Below are positions 9,747 to 18,785 of a stretch of 64,000 bases of DNA, in pieces. Origin of the DNA: Rosistilla oblonga (GTDB lineage: Bacteria; Planctomycetota; Planctomycetia; Pirellulales; Pirellulaceae). The notes under the pieces are model-generated. The model saw nothing but the letters and a program-made list of their open reading frames with translations, had not been told where the DNA came from and searched no databases. The translations under genes and the position numbers were made by a program. How positions within the stretch are numbered: position 1 is the first letter of the stretch; each line of letters opens with the position of its first letter. The stretch covers positions 5,587,339 to 5,651,338 of the forward strand of contig NZ_CP036292.1 of NCBI RefSeq assembly GCF_007751715.1, read 5' to 3'.

Positions 9747-11123
9747 ATGAGAGTCTCATCACTCGTTGTCCTCGCGCTGCTTGCGTCGTTTTCGGCCGCG
9801 ACGGCACAAGCACAACCGGGCTCCAGTCCTCACGTCGATCCATTGCCTTCGTGGAATGAAACCGCTCGAAAACAAGCGGTGATCGATTTTGTAAACCGCG
9901 TCACCGATCGCGATGGCGACGACTATGTCCCGCCGGCTCAGCGGATCGCTGTCTTCGATAACGATGGCACGCTGTGGCCCGAAGCGCCGCTCCCCTTTCA
10001 AGTTGAATTTGTGTTCGAAGAACTCAAACGCCGCGCGCCGCAAGAACCCAAATTGGCAGCAGATCCGATGGTGCAAGCCGCGTTGGCGGGCGATGTGAAG
10101 AAGCTGCTGGCGGGCAAGCATTACGATGGCTTGATGCGAATCCTGGCGCTGACGCACACCGGCATCACGACCGACGAGTTTAATGCTCGCGTCGAAACCT
10201 GGCGGGAAACGACACGACATCCACGCTTCCAAAAAGCGTACACCGATCTCACTTATCAACCGATGCAGGAGCTGCTGAAGTATCTCCGCGACAATGGTTT
10301 TGAGACGTTCATCGTCTCCGGCGGTGGTGCCGATTTCATGCGGGTCTGGTCCGAAGCTGTCTACGGGATTCCGCCGCAGAATGTCGTCGGATCGACAGCG
10401 TTAACGAAGTTCGAATTTCGCGACGGCAAACCTGTCTTGATCAAGACGATGGACCAGGCGTTTGTCGACGACAAGGATGGCAAACCGGTCGGGATTCATC
10501 AGTTCATCGGTCGGCGACCGATCGCCTGTTTTGGCAACAGCGACGGCGATCAAGCGATGCTGGAATACACGACGATCGGCAACCCGTTGCCCAGTTTCGG
10601 GATGCTGGTTCATCACACCGATGGCGAACGCGAGTACGCTTACGACGCTCATCCGCCCGCCAGCGGCACGCTGGTTACCGCGCTCGCAGCGGCACCGGCT
10701 AACGGTTGGAACGTGGTTGATATGAAGACCGACTGGAATCAGATTTGGAGAACCGACGCATTGGAATCAGCGCAGACCTTTTCAAAAGCATTGGTCGGTA
10801 ACTGGTTGGCCGAGGATATCGAGAACCGAGGCGTCGTCGACCGGGCGCAAACGACGCTGGAGATCGCCGACGACGGCACCGCAGCGGGCAACACTTCGGT
10901 CAACCGCTACTCGGGCAAAGCGAAGATCAGCGGAGATAAGATCGAACTGGGACGGTTGGTCATGACGCGCCGTGCCGGCCCGCAATCTCTGATGGATCAA
11001 GAGACCCGGTTCATGGCGGCATTGGCCAAAGTGACCCGCTACCGAATCGGCGACAACGGGCTGTTGTACCTGCTCGACGCCGAGGGGAATGAGATCGTGC
11101 GGCTCTCAAAAATCGAAGATTAA
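9747..11123 (+). CDS. Exported HAD-family phosphatase
   Basis: This is a 458-residue protein with a cleavable signal peptide (MRVSSLVVLALLASFSAATA). A haloacid-dehalogenase domain follows, with nucleophile motif FDNDGTLW near residue 71, a Ser motif in ETFIVSGGGADF and an acidic motif GNSDGDQAML. A C-terminal extension from about residue 340 does not belong to the HAD core. It is likely a periplasmic phosphohydrolase of unknown substrate. ATG 9747 gives the clean signal sequence; ATG 9735 is the alternative. Confidence 0.85.
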   Translation: MRVSSLVVLALLASFSAATAQAQPGSSPHVDPLPSWNETARKQAVIDFVNRVTDRDGDDYVPPAQRIAVFDNDGTLWPEAPLPFQVEFVFEELKRRAPQEPKLAADPMVQAALAGDVKKLLAGKHYDGLMRILALTHTGITTDEFNARVETWRETTRHPRFQKAYTDLTYQPMQELLKYLRDNGFETFIVSGGGADFMRVWSEAVYGIPPQNVVGSTALTKFEFRDGKPVLIKTMDQAFVDDKDGKPVGIHQFIGRRPIACFGNSDGDQAMLEYTTIGNPLPSFGMLVHHTDGEREYAYDAHPPASGTLVTALAAAPANGWNVVDMKTDWNQIWRTDALESAQTFSKALVGNWLAEDIENRGVVDRAQTTLEIADDGTAAGNTSVNRYSGKAKISGDKIELGRLVMTRRAGPQSLMDQETRFMAALAKVTRYRIGDNGLLYLLDAEGNEIVRLSKIED

Positions 11124-11143
11124 CCGCAAGCTAAATAGGTCGC

Positions 11144-11175
11144 GTGAAGATCCTTCCCTGCCGGAGGATCTTCAC
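11144..11175. terminator. Hairpin between convergent genes
   Basis: A 10-bp inverted repeat (GTGAAGATCC / GGATCTTCAC) with a 12-base loop lies between the converging HAD and hydrolase genes. It has no T-run, so function as a terminator is only suggested by its position. Confidence 0.4.
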
Positions 11176-11182
11176 CAGCGGA

Positions 11183-13270
11183 TCAGCTTGGTTCATCGTG
11201 CGGTTCGTCGAAGTTAGGCCCCCAGGGATCGATCTGCTTCAACTGTTTCGATTCCAGGAAGCGGTAGCAGTCGGGCAGGTCGAACCGCTGCAAGATTCCG
11301 GGGACCATCGACGACAGCGGCCACTTGTAAGTCTCCGCCGATGCAAGATCGGTATACGACGTGAGAGCGTGTTGCAGCGTGACCTGCTTCACGACCGGCG
11401 ACAACACCGCCGCAAACGTCGCCGGGATCGCTCCCCAACCGTTTCCGATCAAATGGACTCCGTCGTGGCCGAAGGACTGCAGCCAGTTGAGGACCGTCAG
11501 AAGATCGAACGTCCGTTGCCGCGGGTATTCGTCGCGGAACATCACTCCGTGAATCGCATACATGTAATCGGAACCGTACGCGGACAGATAGGAATTGACG
11601 TCGGCGGTATCGGGTTGCGATTCCCCCATCCCACGCAGGTCGACCGTGAAGACGGGCGTGTCGGGATTTTCGGCGATCGCTTTACCAAGCAGTTCGTTTT
11701 CGCGTAGCTCCGCATCGGACGAGTGATGCGACACATACAGGATCGCCTGACGCTTATCCTTGGGCGGTCGCGAGAAATGCCAGTCGTTGTCGATTCGATA
11801 GACCAACGCTTGCACGCGTGGTTCGGTCTCGATCACATATGCGGCGACGTACTTGCGAGGATACTTGCGATCGCGGCGGTTTCGCAAGATCCGATAGTGC
11901 GGATCGTCCAGTGGCTTTCGATCCCCCAACCAATCGTGGACCATCTTCTTCAGCGGCTTTGCCCCGATCTCGCCTCGACTCTCCGCCAACTTGGCGGCCG
12001 TTTCGCGCGTGAACTGTTGGACCGTCTTCGAACCCAACTCGCTGACCTGGCCATCGGGAGTGCACCACAAGGTCTTATCGTCTTCGATCGTCATCTCGGG
12101 CTCTGCCGGATCGCCATCGCTGCCGGTGGCGCGATTGAACCAACCGTACATCGCCTCGCGATTCTCTAGAGTAAAACCGTGACGCGTCGGCCCCACGAAC
12201 AGACCGATGTTCTCCTCTTTCCCAAGCTTGGTGTAGAGACGCTTCAGTCGCTCGTAAGCTTGTTCCGCACCGCGGACGTCGAAGAAGTCCTGCTCCTTGG
12301 CCAGGATGATGACCGGTTTGGGAGCCAGCGCGGCCAAAAAGTCTTCGTGATCTAGGCCCAGAGCGAGTGCATTGGGAGGGCATTGTTCGGTGTCCGTCGG
12401 CAACTCGTTCTCCAGGTTCCGAACGAACGACGTCACGTAACAGGATGGAGCGGCCATCGCCCACCGCTGGTCGACTCCGGCCAACAGCGTGGTCATCGTT
12501 CCGCCTCCCGAATTCCCAGTCACACCGATCTGCGACGGATCGACCTCGGGGCGGGTGAGCAGATAATCGAAGGCTCGAATGCCATCCCAGGCTCTCCACA
12601 TACTGAACGACTCGCCCGTCAGGAACTGCTGATTCCCAGCCAACAGATGCTCGCGAACTCCCACGCCGACGTGCGACTTCAGATGTTCGTCGACATACTG
12701 CAACCGTTCGCCTTGACCGATCGGATCGTAGATCAGGCAGACATAACCTTTTTTGGCGAGTCCCTGCGAGAACGACTGATAGGCTTCCTCGGCTTTCCCA
12801 TTGTGAGAGTGACCGCAGGTGCCGACAACCGCCGGGCGTGGGCCTTCGACATTGGTTGGGATATAGAGATTGGCAGTCACCAAAAAACCGGGGCGACTCT
12901 CGAAGATCAGATTCTCGATTCGATACCCATCGCGTTGGACGACTCCTGTGATTTGTGGATTCAGCGGCGTCTTCTCGGGCCGCGGTCCGAAGCATTCTCG
13001 CACCCGCGTTTGGCACGACTTCACGTACGCTTCCGCATCGGCCTGCGTTTCGATGGCATCGAGCCGCGCGACACGTTTATCATGAAATTCCCGCATCCGG
13101 TCGACGTAATATTCCTGCATCATCCGGGGAAAACGATTCAGCGGCGTCATCGCCGCCGGTTCGGATTGCCCCATTGCTCCGCTGGCCCACCACTGCTGGG
13201 CGATCAACGCTCCCAGCGCTCCGGCAGCCGATGATTGCAAAAATTGACGACGTGGATTCGGGGAGGACAT
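11183..13270 (-). CDS. Tat-exported double alpha/beta hydrolase
   Basis: This is a 695-residue protein with a twin-arginine type leader (RRQFLQSSAAGALGALIA). The first alpha/beta-hydrolase domain (about 100-390) has the nucleophile elbow GVTGNSGGGT near residue 252 and resembles acetyl xylan esterase-like enzymes. The second half (about 450-690) again looks like an alpha/beta hydrolase (FTVDLRGMGESQP), but its elbow is HLIGNGWGA, where Gly replaces the nucleophilic Ser. It is probably a secreted or periplasmic carbohydrate esterase with one active and one non-catalytic domain. A GGAG box precedes the ATG. Confidence 0.85.
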   Translation of the reverse strand: MSSPNPRRQFLQSSAAGALGALIAQQWWASGAMGQSEPAAMTPLNRFPRMMQEYYVDRMREFHDKRVARLDAIETQADAEAYVKSCQTRVRECFGPRPEKTPLNPQITGVVQRDGYRIENLIFESRPGFLVTANLYIPTNVEGPRPAVVGTCGHSHNGKAEEAYQSFSQGLAKKGYVCLIYDPIGQGERLQYVDEHLKSHVGVGVREHLLAGNQQFLTGESFSMWRAWDGIRAFDYLLTRPEVDPSQIGVTGNSGGGTMTTLLAGVDQRWAMAAPSCYVTSFVRNLENELPTDTEQCPPNALALGLDHEDFLAALAPKPVIILAKEQDFFDVRGAEQAYERLKRLYTKLGKEENIGLFVGPTRHGFTLENREAMYGWFNRATGSDGDPAEPEMTIEDDKTLWCTPDGQVSELGSKTVQQFTRETAAKLAESRGEIGAKPLKKMVHDWLGDRKPLDDPHYRILRNRRDRKYPRKYVAAYVIETEPRVQALVYRIDNDWHFSRPPKDKRQAILYVSHHSSDAELRENELLGKAIAENPDTPVFTVDLRGMGESQPDTADVNSYLSAYGSDYMYAIHGVMFRDEYPRQRTFDLLTVLNWLQSFGHDGVHLIGNGWGAIPATFAAVLSPVVKQVTLQHALTSYTDLASAETYKWPLSSMVPGILQRFDLPDCYRFLESKQLKQIDPWGPNFDEPHDEPS

Positions 13271-13604
13271 GCAGGTCTCCAGAGGAGGGTAGGGAGAGTA
13301 TCGCGGGAGGGAAGGTTAGCCAACATGGTAACCCAAACCGACAGCGGCATCGACTTTTTGAAGCTTTGCTTCGCGGGTGCGGCTACGGAAGACATAAAGA
13401 TCTACTTCGTGACGGGCGACTTCAGTTCTTCGCGCAGCTTTTCGAGACCGCTGAGGTCTTCCTAAAGCGCCACCTCGGCGTCGACACAGGGTTTCCCTGA
13501 GTTCTCCCCCAAAAAATCCCCTGCAAATCCAGCCCTAAACACCGCCAGAGGTCGAGCCTTCGCAACGTAGCGTAGACGGTGGAACTTGCGATTTGATGCT
13601 CGCG
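13271..13604. other. Intergenic, no gene recognised
   Basis: This stretch holds the 5' leader of the minus-strand hydrolase gene and the 3' flank of cmoB. Short open frames exist but none has a ribosome site or recognisable composition. Confidence 0.5.
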
Positions 13605-14570
13605 TTAACCGCGTGAGGCGACGACGGTTGCGCGAGTTGGCAGCGGGTGTCCTTCGATCGTGGTCGTTTGATCGGGAGAGAGGAAATCGGATAGCGATTC
13701 GAACTCCATCCACTCAGTCCGCCGCTGTTCTTCGGTCGTCGTGACGCAGACGTCGACGACTTCGATATCGCGGAATCCACAACGGGAAAGAAAACGCTCG
13801 AGCATCGTCAGCGATGGGATAAACCAGACGTTCCGCATCTTGGCGTAACGTCCCTCGGGAATCAGAACCTGCGAATCGGGATGATCGATGATCAACGTTT
13901 CCAGCACCAATTTCCCTCCCGGTCGCAGCGACTGGAGCATCGATTTCAGGTGATCGATCGGGCTGGTGCGGTGATACAAAACGCCCATCGAAAAGGCGAC
14001 GTCAAACGCTTCCAGACGCTTGGGAAGATCGGCGTCGGTGCCGGGAAGAACGTGCGCCGCCGAACCGCCGACGTAATGTTCGATGACACGATGCTGTGCA
14101 ATGTACAGCGGAAACGGATCCAATCCGATCACGCGACGCGCCCCGGCGGCGAGCATTCGCCAACCGTAATACCCGTTGCCACAACCGACATCCAAGACGC
14201 TGGCATCCCGTAAATCGAGGTGCGACGCGACGCGAGCCCACTTCCAATCGCTACGCCATTCGGTATCGATGGCGATCCCAAACAGATCGAACGGCCCCTT
14301 TCGCCAGGGATGAAACAGCCGCAGTTGTTCGCGCAATCGCTGCTGATCTTCCGGGCTGATCTCGCCGGAAAGCGTTACCGCCGGCAGACCGAAGTCGGCC
14401 GTCACCGATTCGACTGCGGGAAGATCACAAATCGCCTGAGTCCACTGCGGCCACAGCCCATGCGCTGCATCGTGCTCGAATTCGCGAGCCCGCTGACGCA
14501 GCGTTTCCGCCCAGCCAGCGTGTCCCTCGGATTCCAATTCGGCCAACAGTCCTTCGATACCCAACATCAT
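13605..14570 (-). CDS. cmoB: tRNA U34 carboxymethyltransferase CmoB
   Basis: CmoB transfers a carboxymethyl group from carboxy-SAM to 5-hydroxyuridine-34 of tRNAs, giving uridine 5-oxyacetic acid. The 321-residue product has the family's N-terminal region (FHPWRKGPFDLFGI then DTEWRSDWKW), a SAM motif DVGCGNGYYGWRM and the segment MGVLYHRTSPIDHL. Length fits the family. It lies downstream of cmoA in the same direction, 137 bp away, matching the known two-step pathway. The ATG at 14570 or the next one at 14567 may be the start. Confidence 0.95.
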   Translation of the reverse strand: MMLGIEGLLAELESEGHAGWAETLRQRAREFEHDAAHGLWPQWTQAICDLPAVESVTADFGLPAVTLSGEISPEDQQRLREQLRLFHPWRKGPFDLFGIAIDTEWRSDWKWARVASHLDLRDASVLDVGCGNGYYGWRMLAAGARRVIGLDPFPLYIAQHRVIEHYVGGSAAHVLPGTDADLPKRLEAFDVAFSMGVLYHRTSPIDHLKSMLQSLRPGGKLVLETLIIDHPDSQVLIPEGRYAKMRNVWFIPSLTMLERFLSRCGFRDIEVVDVCVTTTEEQRRTEWMEFESLSDFLSPDQTTTIEGHPLPTRATVVASRG

Positions 14571-14577
14571 TTTTATA

Positions 14578-14690
14578 GCCGAAACCGCAAACAAGTAGGA
14601 ACACGATGACACCGCGGGTGCACATAGAACCGATCAACGTTTCTGATCGCCGAAACCGCAAGCAAGTAGAAACACAACGGCACCGCGGGA
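14578..14690. repeat. Two-copy 71-bp direct repeat between cmoA and cmoB
   Basis: A 40-bp segment starting GCCGAAACCGCAAACAAGTA at 14578 recurs with a few changes at 14649, a period of 71 bp. It lies just 5' of cmoB on its coding strand and looks like a local duplication of non-coding sequence. Confidence 0.7.
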
Positions 14691-14707
14691 GCTCTTGGAA
14701 TCGATCA

Positions 14708-15433
14708 TCATTTTACCGCCAAGATCGACGTAAAATTAAAGCATTGGAACCAAGGAACGACGGTTGCGAAGCCGACGTCGGCAAGCCGGGTGCGATGCGT
14801 CGCAAGCGTCTCGGGGACCATCATCTTTTCGAGCGCCGTCCGTTTTTGAGCGATCTCGAGTTCGCTGTAACCGTTGGCTCTTTTGAAGGCATGATGCAGT
14901 TCGGTCAGCCGCAATTGTTCCTGCGGATCGTCGAAGCTGATCTTCTCCGAAAGGACCAGCGCGCCGCCGGGCAACATTCCGTCGAAGATCGTTTGCAGAA
15001 CCGATCGCCGCTCCGCCGCGGGGACAAATTGCAAAGTGAAGTTGAGCACGACAAAGCTGGCTCGATCGATCGGCACCGCGGCCAGATCGGCTTCGTGCAA
15101 CGCGACCTCACATCCTTGGATCGCTTCGGCGGCCAACAGTTCTCGCAACCGGGCGATCATCGCGGAGGAGGAATCGACCGCCTGGATCGTGCAACTGCTG
15201 GGGACACGTCGGCTGATGATCCGCGTCGCCGCCCCCAGCGAACATCCCAGGTCGTAGATATTCGTGTCGGCGACGGCGTATTGCTGGGCCAGTTCGCCGA
15301 TCATCGAAAGGATCGAACCGTACCCGGGAACGCTCCGCGAGATCATGTCGGGGAAGACATCGACAACGCGTCGGTCGAACTGAAAGTCGCCAACGTTTTC
15401 GAGAGGGAGCGCGTAGATATCGTCTTGGGACAC
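14708..15433 (-). CDS. cmoA: Carboxy-S-adenosyl-L-methionine synthase CmoA
   Basis: CmoA converts SAM and prephenate into carboxy-SAM, the cofactor used by CmoB. The 241-residue protein starts MSQDDIYALPLENVGDFQFD, then shows VFPDMISRSVPGYGSIL and the SAM-binding motif YDLGCSLGAATR, all characteristic of CmoA. The pair with cmoB downstream makes the assignment firm. A small lipoprotein gene ends 33 bp upstream, so the three may be cotranscribed. Confidence 0.95.
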   Translation of the reverse strand: MSQDDIYALPLENVGDFQFDRRVVDVFPDMISRSVPGYGSILSMIGELAQQYAVADTNIYDLGCSLGAATRIISRRVPSSCTIQAVDSSSAMIARLRELLAAEAIQGCEVALHEADLAAVPIDRASFVVLNFTLQFVPAAERRSVLQTIFDGMLPGGALVLSEKISFDDPQEQLRLTELHHAFKRANGYSELEIAQKRTALEKMMVPETLATHRTRLADVGFATVVPWFQCFNFTSILAVK

Positions 15434-15466
15434 GGTTTGTTTAACAGATCCGAAGGGAGCCGCGGT

Positions 15467-15784
15467 TTAGTTGTCCGTGGCGGGAGGCAGCTTAAATTCG
15501 GGTTCCACGTTTTCGGGAGTCGTGTTTTCGACAGGTTCGGTACCGAGATTTGGCGGCACGTTAAATTCCGAACCGCTGCCGGGGCCTTCAGCACTGCTGG
15601 TCGCGGCGGCTGCGGGAGCCGGCGTGGTTTCGGCGGGTGCGTCGGTTGCAGCAGGTGCTGGTGCGGCTGCGGGTTGCGAATCGGTTGCCGCAGGTTCGGT
15701 AGCGGCCGGTTGGTCTCCGCCGCCACAACCGATGGAGATCGCGACAAACACAAAGCTGAGCGTGAGGCTGAGGGTACGTGACAT
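15467..15784 (-). CDS. Small alanine/proline-rich lipoprotein
   Basis: This is a 105-residue protein with a lipoprotein signal peptide (MSRTLSLTLSFVFVAISIGC, lipobox ending at Cys20). A mature chain follows, dominated by Ala, Pro, Thr and Glu, with no recognised fold. ATG 15784 is chosen because AGAGAAG precedes it and the signal starts there, although the frame is open further upstream. It is a possible surface spacer or envelope protein. The function is unknown. Confidence 0.7.
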   Translation of the reverse strand: MSRTLSLTLSFVFVAISIGCGGGDQPAATEPAATDSQPAAAPAPAATDAPAETTPAPAAAATSSAEGPGSGSEFNVPPNLGTEPVENTTPENVEPEFKLPPATDN

Positions 15785-16123
15785 GAGACTTCTCTTGAAT
15801 TCTGATCGTTGGGTGGGGAAACGTTCGATTTCAGCGGGCATCCGCCGCGCGATCGCCGCAGCGGTGGACATGCTCACAGTTTACAAGCTTTTGCCGCCGG
15901 TACGAGATGGAGTCCCCGGGCAAACCGGCGTCTCAATCGGAGGTATCAGCTCAAACACTTAATCGCTCTGCCAGCGTCCCCTTGAGCGGAGTCATACAAA
16001 GCCGTTTAATTGTTCGCTAAATAGCTCTTGGCATTTGAGCGCCAAGCATCTTTCGGTAGACAGGGCCATTCTGGCCGGTGTGGCAAGCGATTTACACGAT
16101 TCAACCCTTGGCGGAGTTCTGCA
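15785..16123. other. Divergent intergenic region
   Basis: This region lies between the lipoprotein gene (minus) and the deoxyhypusine-synthase-like gene (plus) and must hold both promoters. I found no confident hexamers, hairpins or further genes. Confidence 0.4.
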
Positions 16124-17092
16124 ATGTCAAACATTTCCAAATTCATGGACGACCATTTTCGCCACTTCAACGCTCGGGAGACCGTCGCGGCGGCGCAGGC
16201 TTATAAAGATCAGTTGGCCTCGGGCAACAAGATGATGGTTTCGCTGGCTGGAGCGATGAGCACCGGCGAGATCGGCCGTTCGTTGGCTGAAATGATTCGC
16301 CAAGACAAGGTCCACGCGATCAGCTGCACCGCGGCCAACCTGGAAGAAGACATCTTCAACCTAATGGCTCACGACGAATACAAGATCGTCCCCAACTGGC
16401 GTGCCCTGTCGACTGAAGACGAAGTCGAATTGCTCAACCAGGGTTTTAATCGCGTCACCGACACCTGCATCCCCGAAACCGTGATGCGGAACATCGAAGG
16501 CCGCTTGCTGACGCTGTGGCAGGACGCCGCCGACAACGATCGGCCGCGCTTCCCGTACGAATTCATGTACGAACTGTTGGACGATCCGACGCTGGAACCG
16601 CTGTTCCAAATTCCGAAAGAGAACAGCTGGATGCTGGCCGCCAAAGAGAAGGGCTTGCCGATCTTTGTCCCCGGCATCGAAGATTCGACTCTGGGCAACA
16701 TCTTTGCAGCACGCGTGACGCAGGGCGTCGTCAGTTCGCACCGCGCGATGCGCAGCGGAACCGAACAGATGTCGAAACTGATCGGTTGGTATCAGGAACA
16801 GACCAACAGCGGTGCGGAGATTGGATTCTTCCAAGTCGGCGGCGGGATCGCTGGCGATTTCGCGATCTGCGTCGTGCCGACGATGATCCAAGATCTGAAG
16901 CTGGACATTCCACTGTGGAGCTACTTCTGCCAGATCAGCGACGCCGTGACCAGCTACGGCGGCTACAGCGGCGCCGTCCCTAACGAAAAGATCACCTGGT
17001 GCAAACTGTCGGGCGAAGCGCCGAAGTTCATGATCCAGAGCGACGCATCGATCGTCGCCCCGTTGATGTTCGCCTACATCTTGGGCTGGTAG
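16124..17092 (+). CDS. Deoxyhypusine-synthase-family protein
   Basis: This is a 322-residue member of the deoxyhypusine synthase family. In archaea and eukaryotes that enzyme modifies initiation factor 5A using spermidine. Bacterial members usually act in polyamine metabolism, for example homospermidine formation. The NAD/spermidine site segments (VSLAGAMSTGEIG, CTAANLEEDIFN, GGGIAGDFAIC) and the region around the catalytic lysine (ITWCKLSGEAPK, Lys near residue 295) are present. The start is ATG 16124, where the family's N-terminus begins. The exact reaction cannot be settled from sequence. Confidence 0.9.
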   Translation: MSNISKFMDDHFRHFNARETVAAAQAYKDQLASGNKMMVSLAGAMSTGEIGRSLAEMIRQDKVHAISCTAANLEEDIFNLMAHDEYKIVPNWRALSTEDEVELLNQGFNRVTDTCIPETVMRNIEGRLLTLWQDAADNDRPRFPYEFMYELLDDPTLEPLFQIPKENSWMLAAKEKGLPIFVPGIEDSTLGNIFAARVTQGVVSSHRAMRSGTEQMSKLIGWYQEQTNSGAEIGFFQVGGGIAGDFAICVVPTMIQDLKLDIPLWSYFCQISDAVTSYGGYSGAVPNEKITWCKLSGEAPKFMIQSDASIVAPLMFAYILGW

Positions 17093-17125
17093 TCGAAGGG
17101 GCTGGGCAATCGTTGCAGCATCGAG

Positions 17126-17772
17126 AACGTGCGGGGCGTTGCCCACGCGGTTAAACGAGAGCGATGACGGTGAATCGTTTAACCGCGTGCCCAACGGGCC
17201 GCGCGTCGCACGAGTCCAACCAAACGCATCGCGTTGGCGATCCGTAAGATCCGAGACGCTTCATTACCACGCGAAAACGCGCGGGGCGTTGCCCGCGCGG
17301 TTAAACGAAGGCAGCGACGGTGAATGCGGTCCCGATCGTTTAACCGCGTGCCCAACGGGCCGCGCGTCGCACGAGTCCAACCAAACGCATCGCGTTGGCG
17401 ATCCGTAGGATCCGAGGCGATTCATTACCGCGGGAGAACGCGCGGGGCGCTGCCCGCGCGGTTAAACGAGAGCAGCGACGGTGAATCGTTTAACCGCGTG
17501 CCCAGCGGGCCGCGCGTCGCACGAGTCCAACAAAGCGCATCGCGTTGGCGATCCGTAAAATCCGAGACGCTTCATTACCACGTGAGAACGCGCGGGGCGT
17601 TGCCCACGCGGTTAAACGAAGGCAGCGACGGTGAATCGTTTAATCGCGTGCCCAGCGGGGCGCGCGTCGCACGAGTCCACCAATGCGCATCGCGTTGGCG
17701 ATCCGTAAAATCCGAGACGCTTCATTACCACGTGAGAACGCGCGGGGCGTTGCCCACGCGGTTAAACGAGAT
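17126..17772. repeat. Tandem array of 150-bp hairpin repeats
   Basis: Four full units begin at 17126, 17276, 17437 and 17587, and a 35-bp fifth starts at 17737. The unit is 150 bp, except 161 bp in the second, which has an 11-bp insertion. Each unit carries a long imperfect palindrome with perfect 13-bp arms CGCGGTTAAACGA / TCGTTTAACCGCG around a 15-17 base loop, extendable to about 25 bp. The array fills the gap between two convergent genes. Because 150 is divisible by three it creates long open frames, but they show no ribosome site and look non-coding. Confidence 0.9.
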
Positions 17773-17786
17773 GTAGTGCCGGAGAG

Positions 17787-18698
17787 CTAGACCGGAGCGC
17801 CGGCGACTCCGATCGCGAAGCAGAGGAAGCCGGGCAGGGCGGTGGCGATCAACGAATCGGTGACGTCCCAGACGCCGCCGAGGCCGGGCAGCAGATTGCC
17901 GCTGTCTTTGGCTCCCGAGTCGCGTTTCATCAACGATTCAGCTAGGTCGCCAAACATCCCGCAATTGCTGCAGACCAGCCCAAAGGCGATCGGGCCCCAG
18001 ATCGGGTAATCGATCGGAGTACCGGTGAGTGCCGGGATCAGCCAGTGGAACATCGCAAAGCTGACGCCGATCGAAGCCGCGACGCCGCCGAGCGCTCCTT
18101 CGATCGTCTTGCCGGGACTGAGCCGCGGGATCAGCTTATGCCGTCCGATCGCACGTCCCGTGAAATAGGCTCCCGCATCGGCAGCTTTCGTCGCCGCGAC
18201 CAGACTGATCAATGCGGCCAGTCCCCAGTGGGAAGATCCCAAACATCGAATCGCCACCAGGAATGCCATCGGCACGCCGATGTAGAGGATCGTAAATGAA
18301 GCTGTCATCACACAACCGGCAGCTCCCGTCTCGCCCGGGCGATAGCGAAACATCTCGTTCCCGATTGCAAGCCCCAACGCAACAATCGCTCCGACGGAGA
18401 TCCAGCCCAGTCGTCCGACAGGGCAATCGGCCGGATAGAGCTCGCCCGACAGCGGCCACAACATGGGAACGCTTGCGATCAAGACGACGATCGCCACGCC
18501 GATTTTCGTCGGCAAGGGACGAACTGGATAATTGGCACTCCGCCACAATCGCGTCACATCGATCGCGGTCCCAACGGAAAAGAACAACAGCAGCGGAAGC
18601 AACCACAGCCCGCCGGTAGGGAAGCGATGATCGAGGTAAATCAGGGCCACGACAATGGAAATCAAGACTGCCGAAGTAGCAAGGCGTTGATAGAGCAT
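17787..18698 (-). CDS. cdsA: Phosphatidate cytidylyltransferase
   Basis: This enzyme makes CDP-diacylglycerol from phosphatidic acid and CTP at the inner membrane, the branch point of phospholipid synthesis. The 303-residue protein has about eight hydrophobic segments and the CDS signature region near the C-terminus (LSPGKTIEGALGG, then CSNCGMFGDLAESLMKRDSG and KD). The gene stands alone and is convergent with the deoxyhypusine-synthase-like gene across the repeat array. Confidence 0.93.
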   Translation of the reverse strand: MLYQRLATSAVLISIVVALIYLDHRFPTGGLWLLPLLLFFSVGTAIDVTRLWRSANYPVRPLPTKIGVAIVVLIASVPMLWPLSGELYPADCPVGRLGWISVGAIVALGLAIGNEMFRYRPGETGAAGCVMTASFTILYIGVPMAFLVAIRCLGSSHWGLAALISLVAATKAADAGAYFTGRAIGRHKLIPRLSPGKTIEGALGGVAASIGVSFAMFHWLIPALTGTPIDYPIWGPIAFGLVCSNCGMFGDLAESLMKRDSGAKDSGNLLPGLGGVWDVTDSLIATALPGFLCFAIGVAGAPV

Positions 18699-18785
18699 AA
18701 GGTTTCTCGGCGACGATCCATCGCAAGGTGGGAGTGGTTCAAATTGGCATCGAGCGTGGGATCGATACGATAGACGGCAGGGCGT

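Noticed and set aside
17324-17776. 150-codon open frame with internal repeats, like a repeat protein
   Set aside because: The frame stays open only because the DNA unit is 150 bp; similar frames exist in shifted registers and the unit is a palindrome typical of non-coding repeats.
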